A stretch of DNA of 18,736 bases from an uncultured Alphaproteobacteria bacterium. GTDB taxonomy: Bacteria > Pseudomonadota > Alphaproteobacteria > TMED127. Made by a program: the position numbers and the translations under genes. The stretch lies in the NCBI GenBank assembly GCA_902567145.1, contig CACFLM010000010.1, positions 1-18,736 on the forward strand, given 5' to 3'. Below, one piece after another: positions 1 to 6,142 of this stretch (position 1 is its first letter; each line of letters starts with the position of its first letter). The notes below the pieces were generated by a model, which searched no databases, had not been told where the DNA came from, and worked only from the letters and a program-made list of their open reading frames with translations.

Positions 1-610
1 CAATTTTTTTCAAAACTTCAGAAAAAGATAACATATCATTTAATGCATCATATAAAGGCCTTAAATATGGATCTATTTTTTCTTTTAAATCCCCAGGAAG
101 AAACCCAAGCCTTTCTCCAGCCTCTACTGCTGGTCTTGAGAGAATTATCTTTTCGATCTGTCCTGTTTTGAGCATTGAAACGGCCAAAGCTACCGCTAGG
201 TATGTTTTTCCAGTACCAGCAGGACCACAACAAAAAACTAATTTCTTTTTTCTAACAAGATTAAAATAATCAACCTGTTTTTTTGACCTTGGCTTTATTA
301 ATTTCTTACCAGCAGTAAAACTTAATGAATCAATATTTTCAATTTTTTTGGAAGATCCGTTCCTAGATTCTTTATATAAATTTATCATTCCATGAACTTC
401 TCCTTCATCTAAAAAATTGTCTTTTTGTGCATTTTCAAATAATGTTTCTAGTAAATTACATGTAATTTCAACCATCTTTTCTTCACCGCTTATTTTTAGC
501 AGATTACCTCTAGTAACAATTAAAACATCGAGCTTTTCTTCAATTATTTTAAGAAATCTATCATGATCTCCGTAAACAATTGTCAACAATGAATTATCTC
601 GAAAAGACAT
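1..610 (-). CDS. phoH: PhoH family ATPase, 3' end cut by window edge
   Basis: The gene reads leftward from an ATG at 608-610 and runs off the left edge, so only the first 203 residues are visible. The product begins MSFRDNSLLTIVYGDHDRF. It has a clear Walker A motif, GPAGTGKT, at residues 129-136, followed by YLAVALAV and the PhoH signature RPAVEAGERLGFLPGDLKEK starting near residue 153. PhoH proteins are cytoplasmic P-loop ATPases thought to act in RNA metabolism; the residues before the P-loop match the usual N-terminal region. An in-frame TGA lies about 45 bases upstream with no other ATG between, which supports this start. No strong ribosome binding site is visible next to it. The gene lies 53 bases after miaB, the usual alphaproteobacterial miaB-phoH order, normally followed by ybeY outside this window. 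Family identity is certain; the exact cellular role is not. Confidence 0.96.
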   Translation of the reverse strand, partial: MSFRDNSLLTIVYGDHDRFLKIIEEKLDVLIVTRGNLLKISGEEKMVEITCNLLETLFENAQKDNFLDEGEVHGMINLYKESRNGSSKKIENIDSLSFTAGKKLIKPRSKKQVDYFNLVRKKKLVFCCGPAGTGKTYLAVALAVSMLKTGQIEKIILSRPAVEAGERLGFLPGDLKEKIDPYLRPLYDALNDMLSFSEVLKKI

Positions 611-663
611 TGTTTTTGAAAATATGTTTGAGTCCTTGTTAATATCCTTTTTCAATTTTTTCT

Positions 664-1995
664 CTAATTAGATATTTTTCCATGAAAAGAAAAAGACGTG
701 AGTTGAGAAAGCTTAACTTTTAATAGTTTACCTGTTAAATCATTATTTGATAAAACATGAACTGGTTGAAGATGAGGAGTTCTTCCAACGAATTGGTTTG
801 TTTTTTTACCTTTTCCTGTAAATAAAACGTTTGTTGTTTGATCAAGAAATGAATTGTTAAATTCATTTTGCTGTTTGATTAAGATTTCTTGTAATTTTTT
901 AAGTCTTATTTCTGCTATCTTCTCATTCACAAAATTATTATCAATTGAAGCCGGTGTTCCAGGTCTAGAAGAATACTTAAATGAATATGAACTTGCAAAT
1001 CTAACCTTTTCAATCACGTCCAAAGTTTCTTGAAAATCATTGTCCGTCTCACCTGGATAACCAACAATAAAATCAGAAGAGAAGGCCATATTATTTTTTT
1101 CTCTTTTTATTCTTTTTATTAAGTCTAAATAAAACTTTTTATCATGTTTTCTGTTCATTTTTTTTAATATATTATTTGAACCAGATTGAACGGGTAAATG
1201 AAGAAATGGCATCAATTTGGAATTCTTTTTATGCTGATCTATTAGAATCTCGTCAATATCAATTGGATGTGATGTTAGATATCTTATTCTCTCAAGGCCT
1301 GAAATTTTAGCCAATGCTTCGCATAAATCGGCAAGCTTTACTTGCACTTTTTTGCCATACTTTATTATATCTGATCGATAAGCGCTAACATTTTGCCCTA
1401 AAAGAGTAATTTCTTTAGCACCACCTTTTACTAAAGAAATAACCTCTGCATATATATCTTCTAATGGTCTTGAATATTCAGCTCCTCTTGTGTAGGGCAC
1501 TACGCAAAATGAACAAAATTTATCACAACCCTCTTGTATTGTTACTAACTTACTAATCTCCTTCCCGGTTGAAGGAACTAATGAAGCAAATTTATCTTCA
1601 CATAAAAAATCATTGAAAACTGTTTCTTTTTTTTCATTATTAAGAATTCCTGGAAGTTTATGAAAATTCTGGGGGCCAAAAATATAATCAACGCTTTTGT
1701 TTCTTTTTAAAATTTCTTCTCCTTCGGCCTGAGCAACACAACCAGTAACAATAATGTGCATTTTTCTACCAACTTTTGCTTTATTTTCTTTAAACTTTGA
1801 GAGTCTTCCTAAATCTGAGTATAACTTTTCTGATGCTTTCTCTCTAATATGACATGTGTTTAGTATTGCAATATCCGATTCTTCAAAATTTTTTGAATCT
1901 TTGTAACCATTAAATCTTAGCAACTCATTTAACTTTTCTGAGTCGTATTCATTCATCTGGCAACCATACGTTTTAATAAAAAAAGACTGATTCAT
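664..1995 (-). CDS. miaB: tRNA (N6-isopentenyl adenosine(37)-C2)-methylthiotransferase MiaB
   Basis: This 443-residue radical-SAM enzyme adds the 2-methylthio group to i6A37 of tRNAs reading UNN codons, giving ms2i6A. The N-terminal methylthiotransferase domain shows all three cysteines that hold the auxiliary 4Fe-4S cluster: C12 in TYGCQMNEYDSE, C48 in LNTCHIREKA and C86 in VTGCVAQ. The radical-SAM CxxxCxxC motif is C157, C161 and C164 (EGCDKFCSFC), followed by VVPYTRG. A C-terminal TRAM domain occupies roughly residues 375-440. Length and start (MNQSFFIKTYGCQMN) match the family. The gene lies 31 bases after plsC and ends in TAG 53 bases before phoH. It needs isopentenylated A37 (MiaA, not in the window) and Fe-S clusters, which the nfu gene upstream may help supply. 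Confidence 0.98.
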   Translation of the reverse strand: MNQSFFIKTYGCQMNEYDSEKLNELLRFNGYKDSKNFEESDIAILNTCHIREKASEKLYSDLGRLSKFKENKAKVGRKMHIIVTGCVAQAEGEEILKRNKSVDYIFGPQNFHKLPGILNNEKKETVFNDFLCEDKFASLVPSTGKEISKLVTIQEGCDKFCSFCVVPYTRGAEYSRPLEDIYAEVISLVKGGAKEITLLGQNVSAYRSDIIKYGKKVQVKLADLCEALAKISGLERIRYLTSHPIDIDEILIDQHKKNSKLMPFLHLPVQSGSNNILKKMNRKHDKKFYLDLIKRIKREKNNMAFSSDFIVGYPGETDNDFQETLDVIEKVRFASSYSFKYSSRPGTPASIDNNFVNEKIAEIRLKKLQEILIKQQNEFNNSFLDQTTNVLFTGKGKKTNQFVGRTPHLQPVHVLSNNDLTGKLLKVKLSQLTSFSFHGKISN

Positions 1996-2026
1996 GATTA
2001 TAAATAATTAAATGATTTTTTTTGTA

Positions 2027-2845
2027 TTACAAGAATTTAAATTCATTTAATTTAATTTTATCATCAATTTCTAATGAACGAAAATCATTAATAACCTGTT
2101 GAGAAATTTTTTCATGACAGAAATTACATGCATGTTTTCTATTTTTAAAATAAGAAAACTTTTTATACTCATGAAAATGCACGTTTACTTCACTGACTCC
2201 AAGACCTAAGAACTTCCAAACATGAGAAACAAGATCCATAGCCCCAAACCATGCCAAAAAAGGTCTGTAAGTTTTAACTAATGGCAAGCCATCTAACTTA
2301 TTGTAAGAAATAGAAATTGGCTGAATAGAAAAAGCTTTTAGTTCTTCATTATCGACGACTTGAAATAGGGAACTTTTAAAGTCTAGCACCTTAGACCCAT
2401 CACTTGATGTTCCCTCAGGGAATAAAATTACATTAAAACTATCTATCATATTGTTTTTTATATTTTTAGCCTGTATTTTTACAGATCTTAAATTATCTCT
2501 ATCAACAAAAATTGTTTTACCTATTAAACACAGTTTATTAATAATAGGCCAGTTTTTAATCTCGGATTTTGCTACAAAGATAGCGTCAACAACAGAACCT
2601 AATATTATAATGTCTAGGTATGATATGTGATTGGAAATGAATAAAACTTTTTTTTTCTTTGGGTTCCCAATGGCATTGATCTTTATGCCAAAAATTTTGG
2701 TCAATCCAAAGAACATAAATCTATAAAAAATAAAAAAAAGTTTTTTTGAAATTATCATACTTAAAGTATGTAGAATAGTCGTAATTATAATCCAAGGTAA
2801 AAGTGCTAATAACCTTAAAAAAGATAATATTGGTGAATAAAGCAT
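2027..2845 (-). CDS. plsC: PlsC-type 1-acyl-sn-glycerol-3-phosphate acyltransferase (possibly OlsA)
   Basis: This 272-residue membrane-associated acyltransferase has hydrophobic segments in the first 50 residues. The catalytic NHxxxxD motif is N72-H73 to D78 (NHISYLD). It is followed by FVDRDN at 113-118 and FPEGT at 142-146, the substrate-binding blocks of the PlsC/LPLAT family. It should esterify the sn-2 position of lysophosphatidic acid at the inner membrane. Its start codon overlaps the stop of the OlsB-like GNAT gene by one base (TAATG), so the two are probably translated together. Because OlsA, which completes ornithine lipids, is a PlsC homologue often paired with OlsB, a dual or alternative role in aminolipid synthesis is possible. 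The motifs cannot separate these. No other plsC is visible here, so plsC is the safer name. Confidence 0.9.
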   Translation of the reverse strand: MLYSPILSFLRLLALLPWIIITTILHTLSMIISKKLFFIFYRFMFFGLTKIFGIKINAIGNPKKKKVLFISNHISYLDIIILGSVVDAIFVAKSEIKNWPIINKLCLIGKTIFVDRDNLRSVKIQAKNIKNNMIDSFNVILFPEGTSSDGSKVLDFKSSLFQVVDNEELKAFSIQPISISYNKLDGLPLVKTYRPFLAWFGAMDLVSHVWKFLGLGVSEVNVHFHEYKKFSYFKNRKHACNFCHEKISQQVINDFRSLEIDDKIKLNEFKFL

Positions 2846-3795
2846 TAGTGAGCCTTTTGAAATGATAGTTGAGAATATTTCTTTAGAATTTTTTTGGAAT
2901 TTAGAATAATTAAGACATCAGTAGTATCAAATTTCTTATCAACTATGGCCCCAGAGCCAATCCATGCACCAACTCTTATATATGCTTTAATAAGAGGAGG
3001 GAGTTGTCTAAAAAGCTCTTCTTCATTGATTAAGTTTTTTTGAATAAAATTAAAATTAGCTTTAAGTTTTTTAATGGGTTGGGTATTTAAATGGCTTGGT
3101 GGACTATGGTAATGATACAAATAAGAAAGCTGTTTAACAAATAATCTATAGTTACTAGACGGAAAACTTGCACAACCAAAAATTAGATCAACTTGATTAT
3201 TTGCTATATAAGTAGCTAGTCCTCTCCATAAGAGTTTTATTATAGTTCCATCTCTATAATTCTCATGGACACAAGATCTTCCTGCTTCAAGCAATGTAGA
3301 ATTTTTGTAATTCAATAAGTTGTTAATATTAAATTCTGATTGACTGTAAAATTTTTGATTCTTAAACAACTTTGGTTTAAGTAATAATCTATAGGTACCA
3401 ACTACAAATTCATTTGATATTGATTTATCAATAACCACTAGATGATCACAAAATTTATCGAATTCATCTGAATCATGTCCTGTGTCTTTTGAATTCTTAA
3501 AGAAGCTTTTTTGCCTTAACTCTTTAACTTTATTAATCAGGGGGTGGGTATCATTGACGATCTTAATTGAAAAACGACTTAAAGTAATATTCATATGCCT
3601 TGGGTTCAAAACATGTTTGGACAAATATGTCTTTTTATCTTGTGGTTCTGCTGAATCTGACCATTTTTTTAAGTAAATAACATTTCTGGCAGCAAATTTA
3701 ACCTTATTTAATATAAACTTAAATCTCTCAATTTTAGAAAAATTCTGGGAATTTTGTTTATTTCTTTGATGTTTTACTTTTAATTGGAACAGCAT
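2845..3795 (-). CDS. OlsB/hemolysin-like GNAT acyltransferase
   Basis: The 316-residue product belongs to the Acetyltransf_5 GNAT group that includes OlsB (ornithine N-acyltransferase) and putative hemolysin-like proteins. Visible marks are VVGTYRLL, then LLEAGRSCVHENYRDG and IKLLWRGLATYI, which match the acyl-donor binding strand and helix of the family. OlsB transfers a 3-hydroxyacyl chain from acyl carrier protein to ornithine, and a PlsC-like partner then adds the second chain; the partner gene follows with a one-base overlap. The first 67 residues are basic and precede the usual N-terminus. The only internal Met before the conserved part is M68 (ATG at 3592-3594), with AAGG close upstream. 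Starting at 3795 overlaps fur by 38 bases, whereas starting at 3594 leaves a 163-base gap, so the start is uncertain. The substrate is not proved by sequence. Confidence 0.82.
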   Translation of the reverse strand: MLFQLKVKHQRNKQNSQNFSKIERFKFILNKVKFAARNVIYLKKWSDSAEPQDKKTYLSKHVLNPRHMNITLSRFSIKIVNDTHPLINKVKELRQKSFFKNSKDTGHDSDEFDKFCDHLVVIDKSISNEFVVGTYRLLLKPKLFKNQKFYSQSEFNINNLLNYKNSTLLEAGRSCVHENYRDGTIIKLLWRGLATYIANNQVDLIFGCASFPSSNYRLFVKQLSYLYHYHSPPSHLNTQPIKKLKANFNFIQKNLINEEELFRQLPPLIKAYIRVGAWIGSGAIVDKKFDTTDVLIILNSKKILKKYSQLSFQKAH

Positions 3796-4177
3796 ATAAC
3801 TCCAGTCTATAATCTATTAATTGATAGCCCATTTCTTTCGCAATTTGCTTTTGCATTGCATCCACTAACGTGTTTCTAAATTCTCTAACCTTGCCACTTC
3901 TAATATCTATTAAGTGATGATGATTTTCTCTAACTGTTTCGTATCTTGAGCTATAGCCTTTAAATTCATGCTTTTCTAAGAGATTGTTGTCTTCAAAAAG
4001 CTTGATAGTTCTATAAACAGTTGCAATTCCAATTCTTTTATCAATTTTGGAGGCTCTTTTGTGAACTAATTCAACATCGGGGTGATCCTTAGAGTTTGAG
4101 AGCACCTTCACTATTATCCTCCTTTGTTCAGTCATTTTAAGACCTAGCACATTTATCTTTTGTAATAATTCGCTCAT
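3758..4177 (-). CDS. fur: Fur family metal-responsive transcriptional regulator (alphaproteobacterial Fur/Mur type)
   Basis: This 139-residue cytoplasmic DNA-binding repressor has an N-terminal winged helix (about 1-85) whose recognition helix holds IGIATVYRTIKLFED, a Fur hallmark. The dimerisation and metal region contains RYE (E80) and NHHHLID (H86-H88), ending in QLIDYRLELYAVP. The regulatory metal-site residues look present (H32, E80, H86-H88). The two CxxC zinc motifs of Escherichia coli Fur are absent, as in many alphaproteobacterial Fur/Mur proteins that respond to manganese or iron. It should therefore control metal uptake. Mn and Fe sensing cannot be told apart here, and Irr is unlikely because its heme-binding motif is missing. 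It is the first gene of the fur-GNAT-plsC-miaB-phoH unit, and is divergent from the tusA-like gene across an AT-rich region. Confidence 0.93.
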   Translation of the reverse strand: MSELLQKINVLGLKMTEQRRIIVKVLSNSKDHPDVELVHKRASKIDKRIGIATVYRTIKLFEDNNLLEKHEFKGYSSRYETVRENHHHLIDIRSGKVREFRNTLVDAMQKQIAKEMGYQLIDYRLELYAVPIKSKTSKK

Positions 4178-4282
4178 TTCTTTAACCTATTATTTAAGTT
4201 TTATTAAACTTTTATGACGTTATGATAATGCCTAATGAGTTTAATTATTTTTTATGATAATTATAACATAATAAGTAAAAAA
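4178..4282. promoter_or_regulatory. Divergent fur / tusA-like intergenic region with GATAAT motifs
   Basis: These 105 very AT-rich bases must carry the promoters of both the leftward fur unit and the rightward tusA-like gene. Two GATAAT hexamers, the building block of the classical Fur box, lie on the plus strand at 4224-4229 and 4256-4261, the second followed by TATAACAT. A perfect inverted repeat sits close to fur (separate entry). No convincing -35/-10 pair can be picked out in such AT-rich DNA. Autoregulation of fur is common, so an operator here is plausible, but GATAAT also fits a -10 element and neither hexamer forms a full 19-base Fur box. Confidence 0.4.
4196..4211. repeat. Inverted repeat 6+4+6 upstream of fur
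   Basis: AAGTTT, a four-base spacer TATT, then AAACTT form a perfect short inverted repeat, 19 to 34 bases before the fur start codon. The position suits an operator overlapping the fur promoter or leader. It is too short and AT-rich to exclude chance, and it does not match the known Irr or Mur operator sequences. Confidence 0.3.
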
Positions 4283-4495
4283 ATGACAAAAAAAGTTTTA
4301 GATATAACTGACTTAAAATGCCCTATGAGTTTTCTAAAAACAAAAGAATTTATTAAAAAAAATTCAAATAAAAAGAAGATTATAGTATTAAAAGGAAAAA
4401 AGGAATTCGAGCTTCTATCAAACAGCCTTATAAAAAACTTCAAAATAAAGGTCACACAAAAAAATAAAGATATCTTCGAAATTGAATTGAGTTAA
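4283..4495 (+). CDS. TusA-like sulfur carrier protein (divergent)
   Basis: The 70-residue product, MTKKVLDITDLKCPMSFLKT..., carries the TusA/SirA fold signature: a beta strand, then the CP motif (C13-P14) at the start of helix one, then a second strand and helix. In the family this cysteine carries persulfide sulfur to partners in tRNA thiolation, molybdenum cofactor or other sulfur pathways. An in-frame ATG at 4235 would add 16 residues (MSLIIFYDNYNIISKK) unlike the family, so the ATG at 4283 is preferred on length; neither start has a strong ribosome binding site. The usual Asp-Pro stretch after strand two is replaced by a Lys-rich GKKEF, so function may have drifted. The gene is alone on the plus strand and ends two bases before the stop of the converging rimI. 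No TusBCDE partner is nearby. Confidence 0.8.
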   Translation: MTKKVLDITDLKCPMSFLKTKEFIKKNSNKKKIIVLKGKKEFELLSNSLIKNFKIKVTQKNKDIFEIELS

Positions 4496-4497
4496 AT

Positions 4498-4959
4498 TTA
4501 TAGTAACTTATACATCGTAAATGAGTCATTAAAGTTCGTGTTGTTTCTGTAGTAGTTTTTTCTTTTGCCACAAAAAAGAAAATTATTTTTCTTGTAAAAC
4601 TCGATAGCATTATCATTAGTCTCGTTTACATCTAATATGATTTTTTTTAGATTATTTTCGTTACAATATTCTTTACATTTATCTATAAATTTTTTCGCTA
4701 TACCTTTTTGTCTGAATAAAGGGTCAACAAAAATAGAATAAATTTCAATGAAGTCATCTATCTTTTTAAAGAAACAGAAACCATTTATTTTTTGATCATG
4801 AATAAAAATATATCCTTCTAATACTTTTTGTTTAATTGATTTTGTCAATTCCTCAGCTCTCCAAATATTTTGTCCAAAGTCCTCAATATTTTTATTCTGA
4901 AGAATAAAAATCTCCTTAGAATGAATTTCTTTAAGTATTTTAAAAGAATAATCATTCAT
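4498..4959 (-). CDS. rimI: GNAT N-acetyltransferase, RimI-type
   Basis: This 153-residue cytoplasmic GNAT protein has the acetyl-CoA pyrophosphate-binding motif RQKGIA at residues 83-88, where E. coli RimI has RRRGLG. It is followed by the family block ILDVNETNDNAIEFYKKNNF and the GKRKNYYRN tail typical of RimI. RimI acetylates the N-terminal alanine of ribosomal protein bS18, though the alphaproteobacterial homologues may have other targets. The gene follows tsaB with an eight-base overlap, the conserved tsaB-rimI pair, and converges with the tusA-like gene, whose stop lies two bases away. Some GNAT proteins in this position are of unclear substrate, so the name rests on motif plus neighbourhood. 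Confidence 0.88.
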   Translation of the reverse strand: MNDYSFKILKEIHSKEIFILQNKNIEDFGQNIWRAEELTKSIKQKVLEGYIFIHDQKINGFCFFKKIDDFIEIYSIFVDPLFRQKGIAKKFIDKCKEYCNENNLKKIILDVNETNDNAIEFYKKNNFLFCGKRKNYYRNNTNFNDSFTMYKLL

Positions 4960-5590
4960 AATATGTATGGTGATAAATTATTTCTTTACTTTTCGATCCG
5001 TACCCCAAAAAAACTGCATTTGCAATCTTCTTCGCCGAGGGGTTTGCAATTATTCTTTTACAAGTACCTATCAATGTCAAAGAAGAAAAGGTTTTCCTTG
5101 AATCAGATATCAAATCAAGACTTTTACTTTGCTTCTTTCTTTTGAGGATAAAGTTGTTTAGACTTTTCAAATCTCCGTTCAAACAATTTGAATTTGGTTT
5201 ATATATATTTTCAAAAGGTCTGAATGACTGATAAAAAAATTTTCTATTGAAAGTTTCAAAGAAAACAAGAACATCATTTTTGTTGTCTTTTAATTCTGAA
5301 AGGTATATTTCAAACTCCGTAACATTTATGATTTTGCAATCATAGACCAATGAAACACCTTGAGCAATAGCTTTAATCGAACGCAATGCTGTATAACTGC
5401 CAGGTCCTACCGAAAAGAAAATTTTATTAATTTTTTTTCTATTATTTTTCAAAACTTTTTTCAATAACATAAAAATTGAATCTATTTTTTTATCAACAAG
5501 TTTTTGTTCACAAGACTTCTTTAAGATTTCTTCTTCATAAAGAGCAACAGAAATTCTTTGACTTGAACTAAAAATTGATAATGATAACAT
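4952..5590 (-). CDS. tsaB: tRNA threonylcarbamoyladenosine biosynthesis protein TsaB
   Basis: The 212-residue TsaB (YeaZ) is the ASKHA-fold partner of TsaD in making t6A37 of ANN-decoding tRNAs. The diagnostic motif is FFSVGPGSYTALRSIKAIAQG, with GPGSY at residues 62-66, and strand one runs into ISVALYEE. The start ATG at 5588-5590 is fixed by the conserved N-terminal strand. The N-terminus reads SLSIFSSSQRISVAL where relatives usually have an Asp-Thr-Ser turn, a noticeable divergence, and the C-terminal half is poorly conserved, as is common. The stop overlaps the rimI start by eight bases. The gene is head to head with the dipeptidase, with only 15 bases between the start codons, so each promoter must lie inside the other gene or be shared. 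TsaD, TsaC and TsaE are not in the window. Confidence 0.9.
   Translation of the reverse strand: MLSLSIFSSSQRISVALYEEEILKKSCEQKLVDKKIDSIFMLLKKVLKNNRKKINKIFFSVGPGSYTALRSIKAIAQGVSLVYDCKIINVTEFEIYLSELKDNKNDVLVFFETFNRKFFYQSFRPFENIYKPNSNCLNGDLKSLNNFILKRKKQSKSLDLISDSRKTFSSLTLIGTCKRIIANPSAKKIANAVFLGYGSKSKEIIYHHTYYE
5558..5588 (+). promoter_or_regulatory. Candidate promoter/operator for the plus-strand envelope islet
   Basis: A good -35 hexamer, TTGACT (5558-5563), is followed after 19 bases by GATAAC (5583-5588), four of six matches to a -10; GATAAT at 5577-5582 matches better but is only 13 bases away. The stretch GATAATGATAAC (5577-5588) also matches two consecutive repeats of the classical Fur-box hexamer. 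All of it lies inside the first codons of tsaB on the other strand (Leu-Ser-Leu-Ser), so coding constraint alone could produce it. This is the only space where a promoter for the dipeptidase could sit, since its start is 15 bases from the tsaB start. Confidence 0.3.
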
Positions 5591-5605
5591 GATTTAATTC
5601 TCAAA

Positions 5606-6142
5606 ATGAATCAAAATTTAGTTAAAGTAAACAAAAAAAAAATAGATGTACTTATTGATTTGAGATATTCAACATCAAACAACTTTACTAATGAAAGAGT
5701 ATATAAATCTAATGAATGCTTTATTCATAAGATTGCTTATGAACATTTGGATTTGGCAGTCCAAATAGCAAAAAAACAAAACCTTATTATAAAAGTTTTT
5801 GATGCTTACAGGCCTGTATATGTTCAAAAAAAACTTTGGGAGTGTTTACCTGACCCAAACTTCATAGCACCTCCTAACAAAGGCTCCCCTCATTCAAGAG
5901 GAGTCGCAATTGATTTAACCTTGACAGACTTAAAGGGTAACGAGTTAGATATGGGGACCGGGTTTGATGAATTTTCGAGACTCTCTTATCATGGTTGTCT
6001 TGATATCTCTGAGGAGTCTTATAAAAATAGACTAATGCTATTGGGTATTATGACAGATGCAGGATGGGATTTTTTTAGAAATGAATGGTGGCACTACCAA
6101 CTATTTAATTCAAGAAAGTTCCCAATCATAAATGATATTTAA
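5606..6142 (+). CDS. VanX/DdpX-type D-Ala-D-Ala dipeptidase (peptidase family M15D)
   Basis: The 178-residue protein has the zinc ligands and catalytic residues of VanX/DdpX: H96 and D103 in SPHSRGVAIDLTL, E160 and H163 in NEWWHY, plus the substrate-positioning arginine R69 in DAYRP. It should hydrolyse D-Ala-D-Ala to D-alanine. There is no signal peptide, so it acts in the cytoplasm, probably in salvage of peptidoglycan dipeptide like E. coli DdpX. No vanH, vanA or vanRS genes are present, so this is not a vancomycin-resistance cassette. It is slightly shorter than VanX (202) and DdpX (193). The stop overlaps the deacetylase start by 11 bases, indicating one transcript. The ATG at 5606 is preferred because it leaves 15 bases before tsaB. 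Substrate identity is inferred from family residues. Confidence 0.9.
   Translation: MNQNLVKVNKKKIDVLIDLRYSTSNNFTNERVYKSNECFIHKIAYEHLDLAVQIAKKQNLIIKVFDAYRPVYVQKKLWECLPDPNFIAPPNKGSPHSRGVAIDLTLTDLKGNELDMGTGFDEFSRLSYHGCLDISEESYKNRLMLLGIMTDAGWDFFRNEWWHYQLFNSRKFPIINDI

Noticed and set aside
48..233. 61-residue minus-strand ORF inside phoH
   Set aside because: It lies out of frame within phoH, whose own frame encodes the Walker A motif and PhoH signature over the same bases.
4235..4282. Upstream in-frame start that would lengthen the TusA-like protein by 16 residues
   Set aside because: The extra residues do not resemble the family, the length from 4283 fits TusA better, and no ribosome binding site favours the upstream ATG.
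4870..5145. 91-residue plus-strand ORF opposite tsaB and rimI
   Set aside because: It is antisense to two genes with clear family motifs, and its composition is that of a reverse-strand shadow.
5606..6142. Vancomycin-resistance cassette suggested by the VanX-like dipeptidase
   Set aside because: No vanH, vanA, vanR or vanS homologue is adjacent, and Gram-negative DdpX-type dipeptidases are ordinary salvage enzymes.
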